From Verrucomicrobiaceae bacterium (GTDB lineage: Bacteria; Verrucomicrobiota; Verrucomicrobiae; Verrucomicrobiales; Akkermansiaceae): a stretch of DNA of 24,336 bases. The position numbers and the translations under genes were made by a program. The stretch lies in assembly GCA_947372405.1 (NCBI GenBank), contig CANBTO010000014.1:1-24336 (forward strand). The letters are read 5' to 3'. Below the pieces are notes generated by a model that was not told where the DNA came from, searched no databases, and was given only the letters and a program-made list of their open reading frames with translations. Of this stretch, positions 14,857 through 22,937 are shown piece by piece. Position 1 is the stretch's first letter; each line of letters opens with the position of its first letter.

Positions 14857-15459
14857 ATGGTTGCCGCGTCCTGCTTGGATTCCAGTGTGACCTTCGCCAG
14901 TAAAATCACCGTGACCCGCATTCTGATGGTGCCGGTCTTCGTGGTGCTCGCAATCGCCTACGGGTATTCGGTCCGGGAAAGCCACCCCGACGAGTCGCTG
15001 CGCTGGTGGGCACTCGGGGTTTTCGTCGCCGCCGCGGCCAGTGACGGCATCGACGGCTGGATCGCCCGCCACTTCAACCAGATCTCGAAGCTAGGCGCTT
15101 TCCTCGATCCCATCGCGGACAAGTCGTTGCTGCTATCGGGCGTGGTCACGCTTTCCATCGTGGACTGGGGCCGCGACGGCTGGCGGCTGCCGACGTGGTT
15201 CGCGGCGATCGTGCTGCTGCGCGACGGCATCATCATCGGCGGCATCCGTATTTTATGGAACCATCACCGCGAGGTGAGGTTCGCGCCGCACTGGACCGGC
15301 AAGGTATGCACCGTCACGCAGATGTTCGCACTCGGCTGGGTGATGCTCAAGGTGGTGCTGCTGCCGCCGGCATGGCCCTGCGCGCTGGCGGCGTTTTTCA
15401 CGATCTGGTCCACTGTCGCCTACATCCGGCAAGGGCAGCGCATTCTCCGCGGGTCCTAA
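14857..15459 (+). CDS. CDP-alcohol phosphatidyltransferase (PgsA-like)
   Basis: A 200-residue integral membrane enzyme that transfers a phosphatidyl group from CDP-diacylglycerol to an alcohol, most likely glycerol-3-phosphate. The signature D-x2-D-G-x2-A-R-x8-G-x3-D-x3-D is complete in SDGIDGWIARHFNQISKLGA and the following FLDPIADK (Asp63, Asp66, Asp84, Asp88). Several membrane spans surround it (e.g. ILMVPVFVVLAIAYGY and later VTQMFALGWVMLKVVLL). I chose ATG 14857 (MVAASC); an upstream TTG at 14827 is in frame but less likely. The substrate could also be another polyol, so the gene name pgsA is not assigned firmly. The luciferase-like gene follows 73 nt downstream on the same strand. Confidence 0.87.
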   Translation: MVAASCLDSSVTFASKITVTRILMVPVFVVLAIAYGYSVRESHPDESLRWWALGVFVAAAASDGIDGWIARHFNQISKLGAFLDPIADKSLLLSGVVTLSIVDWGRDGWRLPTWFAAIVLLRDGIIIGGIRILWNHHREVRFAPHWTGKVCTVTQMFALGWVMLKVVLLPPAWPCALAAFFTIWSTVAYIRQGQRILRGS

Positions 15460-15532
15460 CGACCGAGACCATGAATGCGCTGGTTCGGACCGTTCCGGTT
15501 GCCGCACCGCAAATTGCTGTTAGCTTCCGGCC

Positions 15533-16567
15533 ATGGAAATTGGCATCGATAGTTTCGTCGCGCTCGCACCCGATCCGGTCACCGGAAACCTCCGCGGCGC
15601 ACCCGAACGCATCCGCGACCTGCTGGAGGAAATCGAGCGCGCGGATCAGGCGGGAGTGGACGTTTTCGGCATCGGCGAGCACCACCGCAAGGAGTTTGCG
15701 GACTCCGCGCCCGTCGTCCTGCTCGCTGCTGCCGCGGCCCGCACGCGGCGGATCCGCCTGACCAGCGCGGTGACCGTGCTATCCGCCGCCGATCCGGTGC
15801 GCGTGTTTCAGGAATTTTCCACGCTCGATCTCGTTTCCAACGGCCGCGCCGAAATCATCGCCGGCCGCGGCTCGTTCATCGACGCCTACCCGCTCTTCGG
15901 CCTGGACCTCGACGACTATGATTCCCTCTTCGTCGAAAAACTCGACCTCCTTCTCAAGTTGCGCGACTCGGAAACCGTCACCTGGCGCGGCAAACACCGG
16001 CCGGCTCTGGACAAGGCCGGCGTCTATCCGCGCCCGGTCCAGAACCCGATCCCCGTCTGGGTCGGCGTCGGCGGCACCCCGGCGTCCTTCGCGCGGGCCG
16101 GATCGCTCGGCCTGCCACTCATGATCGCCATCATCGGCGGTGAGCCAAAACGTTTCCGGCCATTGATCGCTCTCTATCGCGAGGCCGCCGACCAAGCCGG
16201 CCACGATCCCGACACCATGAAAGTCGGCGTCCACGCCCTCGGCTACCTCGCGGAAACGAACCTCCAGGCCGCCGACGACTTCTTTCCCGGCTACGCGCGG
16301 ACCTTCACCAACATCGGCCGCGAACGTGGCTGGGGCGCAGTCACCCGCCGCCACTTCGATGCTTTGTTAGAACCAGATGGCGCGCTACTGGTTGGCGATC
16401 CCGCCAACGTGGCGGAAAAGATCGCGCGTTTCTCCCATCAACTCGGCGGCATTGACCGCCTCACCCTGCAAATGAGCGTCGCCGACCTCTCGCACGAGCG
16501 GACGCTCAATGCCATCGATCTCATCGGCAAAGAGCTGATCCCACTCAACCGCCAGGCGAGGTCCTGA
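15533..16567 (+). CDS. LLM-class (luciferase-like) flavin-dependent oxidoreductase
   Basis: A 344-residue TIM-barrel flavoprotein of the bacterial luciferase-like monooxygenase family, using FMNH2 or F420 type cofactors. Typical motifs are present: FGIGEHHRKEFADSAP (45-60), the strand RIRLTSAVTVLSAADPVRVFQ (73-93), LVSNGRAEIIAGRGSF (99-114), and PIPVWVGVGGTPASF for the cofactor pocket. Length is standard and the start ATG is clear. Its substrate cannot be predicted; many members are annotated only by class. Its 3' end overlaps the convergent lipoprotein gene by 23 nt. It carries one GTTAGA word as TTG TTA GAA at 16364-16372. Confidence 0.88.
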   Translation: MEIGIDSFVALAPDPVTGNLRGAPERIRDLLEEIERADQAGVDVFGIGEHHRKEFADSAPVVLLAAAAARTRRIRLTSAVTVLSAADPVRVFQEFSTLDLVSNGRAEIIAGRGSFIDAYPLFGLDLDDYDSLFVEKLDLLLKLRDSETVTWRGKHRPALDKAGVYPRPVQNPIPVWVGVGGTPASFARAGSLGLPLMIAIIGGEPKRFRPLIALYREAADQAGHDPDTMKVGVHALGYLAETNLQAADDFFPGYARTFTNIGRERGWGAVTRRHFDALLEPDGALLVGDPANVAEKIARFSHQLGGIDRLTLQMSVADLSHERTLNAIDLIGKELIPLNRQARS

Positions 16568-17093
16568 TGTCCCACTTGACCGGGATCTGGTGCCTTTCGG
16601 CAAACGGTTTGCCGGCGGCGGTCACGGCATCGGAGAGCGTGATGAATTTCGCTTGGTATTGTTTTTCGATCGTCTGCTCCAAGGCTTGAATCTCCTTCTG
16701 AGCCGCACCCGCATCGTAGAGACCGGCAAGCTTACGGTATTCGTTTCGCAAGACAGGCAGCACGAATTCATAAAGCGCGGTGGATGCCTGCACAATCTCG
16801 CGCGAGTCGTCGTCGGGCGAAAGCTTGCGGACCTTCTCATACGCGGTTTCGAGGCTCTGGATTTTGGAATCGACCACTTCGGCGCGCATCATCGCCACCT
16901 GTTGGTCGTGATGCTCGCCGCCCATCGTGATCGATGGATGCTCCAATTCATATCGCATGCCCGAGCCCGCGAAGCCGTGCATCAGGTTGCAGTTGAGCAC
17001 CGCGATATCGAAGGTCTCGCGCGGCGTCGCCTTCTGGCAGGAAACCAGCAGACCGGCGCTGGCAACGGATAATAGGAGTGGGATCCATTTCAT
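16545..17093 (-). CDS. Lipoprotein of unknown function
   Basis: A 182-residue protein with a lipoprotein signal: MKWIPLLLSVASAGLLVSCQ, with lipobox LVSC and modifiable Cys19. The mature part is largely helical and charged (KIQSLETAYEKVRKLSPDDD, and EIQALEQTIEKQYQAKF), suggesting a coiled-coil periplasmic domain. The ATG at 17093 is preceded by GGAAGGAAAAGCC, one of the few good Shine-Dalgarno sequences in the window. It is transcribed in the same direction as the sugar dehydrogenase 104 nt upstream but may be independent. No known family was recognised. Confidence 0.75.
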   Translation of the reverse strand: MKWIPLLLSVASAGLLVSCQKATPRETFDIAVLNCNLMHGFAGSGMRYELEHPSITMGGEHHDQQVAMMRAEVVDSKIQSLETAYEKVRKLSPDDDSREIVQASTALYEFVLPVLRNEYRKLAGLYDAGAAQKEIQALEQTIEKQYQAKFITLSDAVTAAGKPFAERHQIPVKWDIRTSPGG

Positions 17094-17197
17094 GGCTTTT
17101 CCTTCCTATCCGAAGCGGTCCCGGGAATCACGAAGAATTTCGCACGTGGTGGAACCCCTGAAGGTGCGGCGTTTCCCAAGCCTCCGATGTTCCACCC

Positions 17198-18994
17198 TCA
17201 CGGCAGGGTGAGCACATAGCGGATGAACACGCGCTTGGTGTTGGCCGTCGGCAGGCTGAAAGTATGAACGGTGCCGCTGCCGGTATCGGGAAGCGAGGTC
17301 CAGCTTGCGGTCTCCAGCGTGGTGCTCCATTGCGCCTGATAGATGACGCCGGACACACCGGCGGGCTCGCTGAAGGTGACACGAAAGGCCCCGGATTCGA
17401 TTTTCGGCTGCGGCAAGGCCAACGAGCCTGCCTGTTTCGGATCCAGTCCAAAGGCATATTCCACCATGTTGACCAAGCCATCGTGATCATAGTCGAATCC
17501 ATTCGCCGCGTCGCCGGTGTCCGCCGTGGTGTTGAATTGCGACAGCCTCCAGGATTCGAGATCCGTCAGCGGGGTGATGGCATAGATGATGCCTCCGCTG
17601 CCGCTCGACGCGGTGTTGGTGGCGAGCGGGTAGAGTTCGCCGTTCGAGTCCTGACCGAATCCGTGGACGGTCAGCCCGTTGGGCAGATAAGTGGTGGTGA
17701 ACTGCGGCAGCCGGAACTCGAAGATCTGACCCGTTGTTAGATCGGCGTAAAAGAGACGCCCGTCCGCTCTGGATGGAGAGCTGCGCAAAGCCAGATCGCC
17801 GAACACATATTTGCCATACAAGGCGGGAATCCGGCTGCCGCGGTATACAAAGCCACCCGTGATGGAGATGCCGTCACCGTGATCGTATTCGAGGGTGCCG
17901 GACGAACCGGAAACCGGGTCGATCAAGCCGGCCGGGCTTCCCGGACTGCGGACGCCGACGGTTCCCGCGCTGCCAAGGGCGGTGGTCGTCCGGTTGAACA
18001 GGAAATCCCCTTCCTTGAGCGCCCAGCCGAAGTTGCCACCGAGGGTGACGCGGTCGATTTCCTCGACGGTGTTCTGCCCCACGTCAGCGACGATCAGTTG
18101 GCCGTTCAACCTGTCGAAAGAGAAACGATACGGGTTGCGGAAACCATAAGCATGGATCTCGTGAACTTGACCGGCCGCTTGAAACGGGTTGGTCGCGGGA
18201 ATCCGGTATTTCCCGTTGCCACTGACGGGATCGGTGCTGCTGGGGGTGAGGGCCGGGTTGAGAGAATCGATGCGCAGCATTTTTCCCAGCGGAGTCGTTA
18301 GATTTTGTGCGTTGCCACCCGGTTCGATATGGCTGGCACCCACGTCGTTGGCGTTTCCTCCGTCGCCCAATCCGAGATACATATAACCGTCGGGACCAAA
18401 CGCGATGGTGCCGCCGTTGTGGTTGCTGGCGTTCTTGCCGAACGAGACCACTTCACGCTGCGATGCGGGATCGATTTTGTCCGGGTCCGACGAACTCCAT
18501 TTCCATTCGTTGATGGCATTCTTGTAGTTCTGCGTCGCTCCATTCGGCGCGGCAAACGTCGCGCCGGTTCCCAGCGGCTGGCTGTTGTAGGTGTAGAGCG
18601 TTCGGTAGCCGGGACTCCCGGGGTCGCTGAAGCCAGGATGGAAGGCGATGCCTAGCAGCCCGCGTTCGTCGTTCGCACTGCTTGGAGTGAGTGGCGGTGA
18701 GACCAAGCTCTGGATGTCGAGCGCCGGAGTTGGCAGCAGCGATCCGTTGTCGATGATCCGCACGGTCCCTTTTTGCTCCAGCACGTAGAGTCGATTGGGT
18801 TGGCCGGGCGCGCTGGTCGCGTAGTCGGGCGCGGACAAGCCGGTTACGAGCGGTGTCAGATTCACCGCGATGCTTCCCATCGGGATGTTCGGCAGGACGT
18901 CCTGACTCTGTGCCTGCACCACTGACACCAGAACCACCAGCACTCCCGCCAACAGCAGGCCGCTCGCGGAATTCCTGGTTGGACGGGGTTTCAT
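17198..18994 (-). CDS. Secreted PQQ-type glucose/sorbosone dehydrogenase with C-terminal verrucomicrobial cassette
   Basis: A 598-residue exported protein with a signal peptide (LLLAGVLVVLVSVVQAQSQ). Residues ~45-470 form a six-bladed beta-propeller of the soluble glucose/sorbosone dehydrogenase family. Supporting motifs are ERGLLGIAFHPGF, ASNHNGGTIAFGPDGYMYLG followed by LGDGG, YGFRNPYRFSFD, and GGNFGWALKEGDF. These hold His and Arg positions used for PQQ and substrate binding. Residues ~500-519 read FDYDHDGLVNMVEYAFGLDP, a Ca-binding-like cassette found at the C-terminus of many verrucomicrobial secreted proteins. A beta-rich tail follows. It lies 36 nt downstream of the PEP-CTERM gene in the same direction, likely one operon. 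Sugar oxidation outside the inner membrane is the expected role. Confidence 0.88.
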   Translation of the reverse strand: MKPRPTRNSASGLLLAGVLVVLVSVVQAQSQDVLPNIPMGSIAVNLTPLVTGLSAPDYATSAPGQPNRLYVLEQKGTVRIIDNGSLLPTPALDIQSLVSPPLTPSSANDERGLLGIAFHPGFSDPGSPGYRTLYTYNSQPLGTGATFAAPNGATQNYKNAINEWKWSSSDPDKIDPASQREVVSFGKNASNHNGGTIAFGPDGYMYLGLGDGGNANDVGASHIEPGGNAQNLTTPLGKMLRIDSLNPALTPSSTDPVSGNGKYRIPATNPFQAAGQVHEIHAYGFRNPYRFSFDRLNGQLIVADVGQNTVEEIDRVTLGGNFGWALKEGDFLFNRTTTALGSAGTVGVRSPGSPAGLIDPVSGSSGTLEYDHGDGISITGGFVYRGSRIPALYGKYVFGDLALRSSPSRADGRLFYADLTTGQIFEFRLPQFTTTYLPNGLTVHGFGQDSNGELYPLATNTASSGSGGIIYAITPLTDLESWRLSQFNTTADTGDAANGFDYDHDGLVNMVEYAFGLDPKQAGSLALPQPKIESGAFRVTFSEPAGVSGVIYQAQWSTTLETASWTSLPDTGSGTVHTFSLPTANTKRVFIRYVLTLP

Positions 18995-19030
18995 GACCTT
19001 GGTGCGTCGCGTGGGACCGGTTGGTGTTTG

Positions 19031-19855
19031 TTAGATCGTGGCAACGCGGCGGTCGGTGGGATTTCCACGCCGCGTCCGGCGCAGCGCGGCCAGGAACAAG
19101 GCGGATCCGAGAAGGGTCGCGGAGCCCGTTTCCGGAACCGCATAGGTGATCGTGAGCGTGGGTCGATCAGCCAGCGCGCTCTCGCGGGACCCCAGCTCCC
19201 GCGCGGAGACTCCCGTCTCGGTCTCCGCTTTCAACATCCAACCGGAGTTCGAGCCCGGCGTGTCGAGCCAGCCCTGGACATCCGCTACGAGCCCCGCCGT
19301 GGAAGCGAAAGTGTAAACACCGTTGGCCTTTTCGAAACTCGTCGTACCGCTCGTCGCGCCGAACGATCCACCCGGGGTGCTCCACGAGTCCGTATTGAAC
19401 AATCGGAAGTTCCATGTCGCATCGCCGCTCGTGGGCGCTCCTCCTTGACCGGCGCCATTGGATGTCCCCTCGCCCCATCCCTCCGTCAACGGGTGAAGTC
19501 CGAAAAGCGCAATACCCGCGGGGTTGATCTTCGTCTGCGTGAACGCCACCGTCACCGAAAGAATCACCGACCCGGCCGGAATGCCGCTCGATGCGATGTC
19601 GAACTCCACGAGCGAACGCCGGATGGCTAGACCGGAAGTCACCCCGGCATAAAGGCCGCCTGTTGCGTTGCTGTTATCGTTCTCGCTGTAGATCGAGTTG
19701 TCCTGGATCGGGGTCAAAGAAACCACCGCACCCTCAGCGCTAACCGCGCCGCATGCAATGATCACTGATGCGGCCGATAAACTCCAGCGAAGTCCGCGAC
19801 TGGCCGTGATCCGGGGGTTCGGAACCTTTGAAGTGAGTGATGAAGATGATTTCAT
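19031..19855 (-). CDS. DNRLRE-like PEP-CTERM exported protein
   Basis: A 274-residue exported protein. After a signal peptide (SAASVIIACGAVSAEGAV) comes a beta-sandwich of the DNRLRE type: SLTPIQDNSIYSENDNSNAT, then RRSLVEFDIASSGIPAGSVI, then a WNFRLFNTDSW region. These are carbohydrate-associated or structural domains of surface proteins. The C-terminus VPETGSATLLGSALFLAALR followed by RTRRG is a PEP-CTERM sorting tail: a Pro-Glu motif, a hydrophobic span and an Arg cluster. The usual VPEP is VPET here. I chose ATG 19855 (MKSSSS) because it sits closest to the signal peptide. Its stop overlaps a GTTAGA word. Likely co-transcribed with the sugar dehydrogenase. Confidence 0.83.
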   Translation of the reverse strand: MKSSSSLTSKVPNPRITASRGLRWSLSAASVIIACGAVSAEGAVVSLTPIQDNSIYSENDNSNATGGLYAGVTSGLAIRRSLVEFDIASSGIPAGSVILSVTVAFTQTKINPAGIALFGLHPLTEGWGEGTSNGAGQGGAPTSGDATWNFRLFNTDSWSTPGGSFGATSGTTSFEKANGVYTFASTAGLVADVQGWLDTPGSNSGWMLKAETETGVSARELGSRESALADRPTLTITYAVPETGSATLLGSALFLAALRRTRRGNPTDRRVATI

Positions 19856-20269
19856 TTTCCGGTAGATCGTTGGTCTTTCACGTGGGAATGGCTGCTTCAG
19901 TGACCACACCGCGACCATTCGACTGATATCATGACACCAAATGAATCCGCGGATTGATGGGATCGAGCACAGAAATGTAACAGCATTGAAAACTTTACTT
20001 CACTTGACCAATGCGGAACTTGAAGGTCGATGCTTGCGGAATCTGGTCGGAGGCGGCCATAACGGGTGGATAGAGGGAGCGTCTTTCACGGTCAATCCAA
20101 CAGATCACTCACCATGGCGGGGTCGAGACGTCAAGTTCGCAGCGCAACTCCGGCCGGTCGGACAACTGCCAGTCGTAGGTCACGGTCCGCTAGCGGAGTG
20201 AACTGGCGCAGTTCGTTGGAGGATTACCCGGGCTTGAATCACAGCACTCCACGATGGTAGCCTCAACCC
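19856..20269. other. Gene-free region with promoter space and a fic-gene remnant
   Basis: These 414 nt contain no intact gene. The left part must hold the minus-strand promoter of the PEP-CTERM gene; a CCGGAAA segment lies just before its ATG. The right part holds a 25-codon fic-like remnant and the perfect palindrome TCCGCTAGCGGA (20186-20197). Downstream of that is the promoter space for the plus-strand operon starting at 20270. Small ORFs here are not supported. Confidence 0.5.
20109..20183 (-). pseudogene. Remnant of a Fic/DUF4172 gene start
   Basis: Read from GTG at 20183 on the minus strand, the translation VTYDWQLSDRPELRCELDVS matches the start of the intact Fic protein at 22938-24044 (MTCNWQLIDLPQFHYDLD). 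There are 8 identities in 18 residues, including the W-Q-L-x-D-x-P core typical of the DUF4172 N-terminus of Fic proteins. The first 21 nt are identical at 18 positions. It stops after 24 codons. Nothing of the Fic domain follows, so it is a broken copy. Confidence 0.6.
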
Positions 20270-21004
20270 ATGGCGGAAATGCATATCCACTGGAAAATCG
20301 AGCGTAGGGACGAAGGCGACGAGCCGGATCCGCGCTTCGCCGAATGTCTGCTGGAAATCGATGGCCGGATCGAATGCGACGGCCAGCCCGCCGGTTTGGT
20401 GAACGCGCATTATCTTTTCGCCGAAGAACCCGCATCCGATCTCGCATTCATGGAACTCTGGGACACGGACGCGGCGACCTGCGACGTGTTCGAGGAAATC
20501 ATCGATTGCGATTTAGAGATGTTCCACGAACCCATCCCGGAGTTCCTGGACCCCTCATCGGGAATCCTCTGCGTCCACTTCATCGCCCTGCGACCACCGT
20601 TCCGCGGCATCGGCGTGGCGCGCGAGGTGATGCGGGAACTCGTCCGTGCCATGGCTGATCCGCGGATCGGGTTGGTGGTGTTGGACGCTCAACCGCTTCA
20701 GCACATGCCGCACGGTTACGATGACTTCGATGACGAAGTCCGCGACCTGCCGTGGAATTCGCCAGCCGAAGATCAGGAAGCACTGATTCGCCACTTCAGC
20801 ACCTGGGGCATGCAACACTTGTCCGGCACCCGTTTCATGATCGCAGCTCCTGATACCCTGCGTGATGCCAGGACGCCGCAATGGCCACCCTGCCCGATTC
20901 TCGACCGATGGAACTCCTGCATCGTCTGCGGCGAATGGGTCGATCTGGAAGCCGGAGAAGGACGCGAAACGGATGACGGGTCGATCCACAAGGAGTGTGA
21001 GTGA
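20270..21004 (+). CDS. GNAT-like acetyltransferase with C-terminal Cys motif
   Basis: A 244-residue protein. The middle part, LCVHFIALRPPFRGIGVARE followed by VMRELVRAM (about 100-128), matches the acetyl-CoA-binding motif A of GNAT acetyltransferases (strand, then R-x-x-G-x-G/A, then helix). LVVLDAQPLQHM follows as the next strand. The N-terminal ~95 residues are acidic and beta/alpha. The C-terminus has ILDRWNSCIVCGEWVDLEAG and ends IHKECE, giving Cys, Cys, His and Cys that could bind zinc. No close family is recognised. It is the first gene of a three-gene plus-strand operon: a 22-nt gap leads to the UPF0158 fusion gene. Acetylation of a protein or small molecule is inferred only from the fold. 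Confidence 0.65.
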   Translation: MAEMHIHWKIERRDEGDEPDPRFAECLLEIDGRIECDGQPAGLVNAHYLFAEEPASDLAFMELWDTDAATCDVFEEIIDCDLEMFHEPIPEFLDPSSGILCVHFIALRPPFRGIGVAREVMRELVRAMADPRIGLVVLDAQPLQHMPHGYDDFDDEVRDLPWNSPAEDQEALIRHFSTWGMQHLSGTRFMIAAPDTLRDARTPQWPPCPILDRWNSCIVCGEWVDLEAGEGRETDDGSIHKECE

Positions 21005-21026
21005 AAACACCTGCAAGCCGCAGCCG

Positions 21027-22250
21027 ATGCCGAAGAAGAGAAAGAAATGCGCGAAATACCACACCGACGAGCGGGGACACTACGTCTGGGAGAACTACTT
21101 CGTCCGCGGCAAGCAGCGGCGGCGGAAACTGCGCGTCACAGTCATCGATGGCGAAATCATCGACGATCCCGACGCATGGCTTCTTGCCAACGCCGATGAC
21201 TGTTATTTACATCAAATCGAACGCTGGGATCTCATCGGGCTGCGCCAGCTCGAGGAAGATGACCGGCAAACCGGAGAACCCGCGATGAAGCACCCGCCCC
21301 GCAATCTGCGCCTCGACATCGACGAACTCGAATCGGCCTTCGACTTCATTACCACGGTCGATCCGAGTTATTGTGACCAACCATGCATTTCCTTCCTCGA
21401 TCTGACCACCGGCAAAGTCGTCGCGGTGGAAGACGAGGGGGAAACCGAGGCGCTGTTAGGTGACGGAAACCTCCTCTTGCTGCCCGACGACTTGTTCGAG
21501 GACTCTGAATACGGCGCGCTCGACGAGTTTGTGGAATCACTGCCGCCCGATACGCTCCGCGAACAACTGGCGCAGGCCATTCGCGGCAAGGGCGCTTTCC
21601 GGCGCTTCAAGGACATCGTGTTCGGCGGTGGCAACGTCGAGTTGAAACATCGCTGGCACTGGTTCGAGACCCGCCGCAGGCGCGAGCGAATCGTCGAGTG
21701 GCTCAGCGATGAAAACATCGAGCCGGATTGGGGCCGCGATGTTTTCGAGCCACCACCGCTGCCTGACAAACGCGCCGATCTGCTCCGCGCGGTGCTCGCC
21801 TTTGTGGGCGATGCCCACACCATTCCCGGCGTGCGCCGCATCGCCCTGCTCGGCTCGCTCACCACCCCCAAGGCCATACCGAAGGACGTCGATCTCCTCG
21901 TCGAGGTGAGTGACGACCTGCCGCTCGACAAGCTCGCCCGCTTTTCACGTCGCTTGCTCGGCAAGACCATGGCAACCGGCGACGGTTGCGGCACCGATGT
22001 CTTTCTCTGCAATCCGCAAGGCGCATACCTCGGACGCATCTGCTCGTGGAAACAATGCGCCCCCGGCATCCGGCAGGCTTGCCAGGCCCAACACTGCGGA
22101 CGGCGGGAATATCTCTACGACGACCTCCAAATCGTCCGCCTTGATCCCACGCTCATCACCCAACCGCCGCTCGAACTCTGGCCCAAAATCGTCGCCCGCA
22201 CCGAAATGCCGGACGACGTGCGCGAAGAACTCGTCGAACCCTTGCGGTGA
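21027..22250 (+). CDS. UPF0158 domain fused to a nucleotidyltransferase domain
   Basis: A 407-residue multi-domain protein. Residues 1-85 are a basic then beta-rich domain (KYHTDERGHYVWENYFVRGK, and VTVIDGEIIDDPDAWLLANA followed by DD). Residues ~87-240 match UPF0158: FVESLPPDTLREQLAQAIRG followed by KGAFRRFKDIV, then HWFETRRRRERIVEWL. Residues ~250-407 look like a minimal nucleotidyltransferase: ALLGSLTTPKAIPKDVDLLV (Gly-Ser plus Asp-x-Asp) and GTDVFLCN (third Asp). The upstream frame is open to 20862, but ATG 21027 is the first start after the previous gene. A second Met at 21285 begins the UPF0158 block and could be an internal start. The fusion is unusual; function is unknown, and a nucleotide-transfer activity is inferred. 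Confidence 0.72.
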   Translation: MPKKRKKCAKYHTDERGHYVWENYFVRGKQRRRKLRVTVIDGEIIDDPDAWLLANADDCYLHQIERWDLIGLRQLEEDDRQTGEPAMKHPPRNLRLDIDELESAFDFITTVDPSYCDQPCISFLDLTTGKVVAVEDEGETEALLGDGNLLLLPDDLFEDSEYGALDEFVESLPPDTLREQLAQAIRGKGAFRRFKDIVFGGGNVELKHRWHWFETRRRRERIVEWLSDENIEPDWGRDVFEPPPLPDKRADLLRAVLAFVGDAHTIPGVRRIALLGSLTTPKAIPKDVDLLVEVSDDLPLDKLARFSRRLLGKTMATGDGCGTDVFLCNPQGAYLGRICSWKQCAPGIRQACQAQHCGRREYLYDDLQIVRLDPTLITQPPLELWPKIVARTEMPDDVREELVEPLR

Positions 22251-22254
22251 GCCC

Positions 22255-22611
22255 ATGTCAAACCCGCCACCGACCTCATTTGGGATTCCTCCAGTCATGC
22301 ACATCCCGCGCCTTCATCCACCTCCGGAAGGACAAACCCTGAAAGGCTGGTGCCTCTATCAAGACGACCGCTGGAATGGGCCGGTGCCGCACGATTGGGA
22401 CGAACAAGGCTGGCTCGTCTATCCGGACCGGGCCACGGCATTCGGCGGCCTGGCACGCGAACTCCGCAGACGCTGCGACCTCTTCGATGCCGGCCAATTG
22501 CATGGCGAAGGGCTGATCTGCACTTGGTATCCCGTGGAGGTCACCTACCTGCCAGATGGTAACGTGAGGGACGAAACGGACGCGGAGTTCGAGCCCGGAA
22601 AACCGTGGTGA
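22255..22611 (+). CDS. Small hypothetical protein, third gene of the operon
   Basis: A 118-residue soluble protein that begins 4 nt after the stop of the UPF0158-nucleotidyltransferase gene, so it is very likely co-transcribed. It has no signal peptide. Tryptophans and acidic residues are frequent (GWCLYQDDRWNGPVPHDWDE, and ICTWYPVEVTYLPDGN), followed by an acidic tail (VRDETDAEFEPGKPW). The middle helix GLARELRRRCDLFDAGQL is the only obvious long helix. No family recognised. The close spacing suggests a partner or regulator of the preceding enzyme. Alternative start: an ATG at 22297 (MHIPRL). Confidence 0.6.
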   Translation: MSNPPPTSFGIPPVMHIPRLHPPPEGQTLKGWCLYQDDRWNGPVPHDWDEQGWLVYPDRATAFGGLARELRRRCDLFDAGQLHGEGLICTWYPVEVTYLPDGNVRDETDAEFEPGKPW

Positions 22612-22937
22612 AGTCCTGGCCATGCCTTGGAAATAGAGTGCTTGGCTGGCACCTCCTCGCTGCTGCCAGTCGTCCGCGAGATAGGGCTCCCGGCCGCAGA
22701 TGTTTTCCAGAGAGATTCGCTCTCCAAAATTGATCCTTTCATTGGGTTTAAATGCTGCCGTGCATCAAAGCTGATACACGTCGTTTATATCGCGCGTTGG
22801 TTTTATCGCACAGATCAGACGCTCATTGGATTGTGAGCGGAATGATGGGGTTCCGACAACGGGACCGGACAGAGAAGACTGGATCATCCGTTTTGAATTG
22901 GGAAGTCGCCCCACCGAGGAAACTTCCCCATACGAAA
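22612..22937. other. Gene-free segment between two convergent transcription units
   Basis: These 326 nt separate the end of the plus-strand operon from the end of the minus-strand Fic gene. Composition is mixed, with an AT-richer patch at about 22720-22820. A short ORF at 22627-22836 exists but shows no coding signal or recognisable motif. I saw no clear terminator hairpin with a U-tract. Confidence 0.5.

Noticed and set aside
17188..17206. Short hairpin (CACCCT...AGGGTG) at the end of the sugar dehydrogenase gene
   Set aside because: The stem overlaps the stop codon and has no U-tract, so it is not a supported terminator.
22627..22836. 69-codon ORF after the UPF0158 operon
   Set aside because: No ribosome binding site, no native codon bias and no motif; probably chance in an AT-richer spacer.
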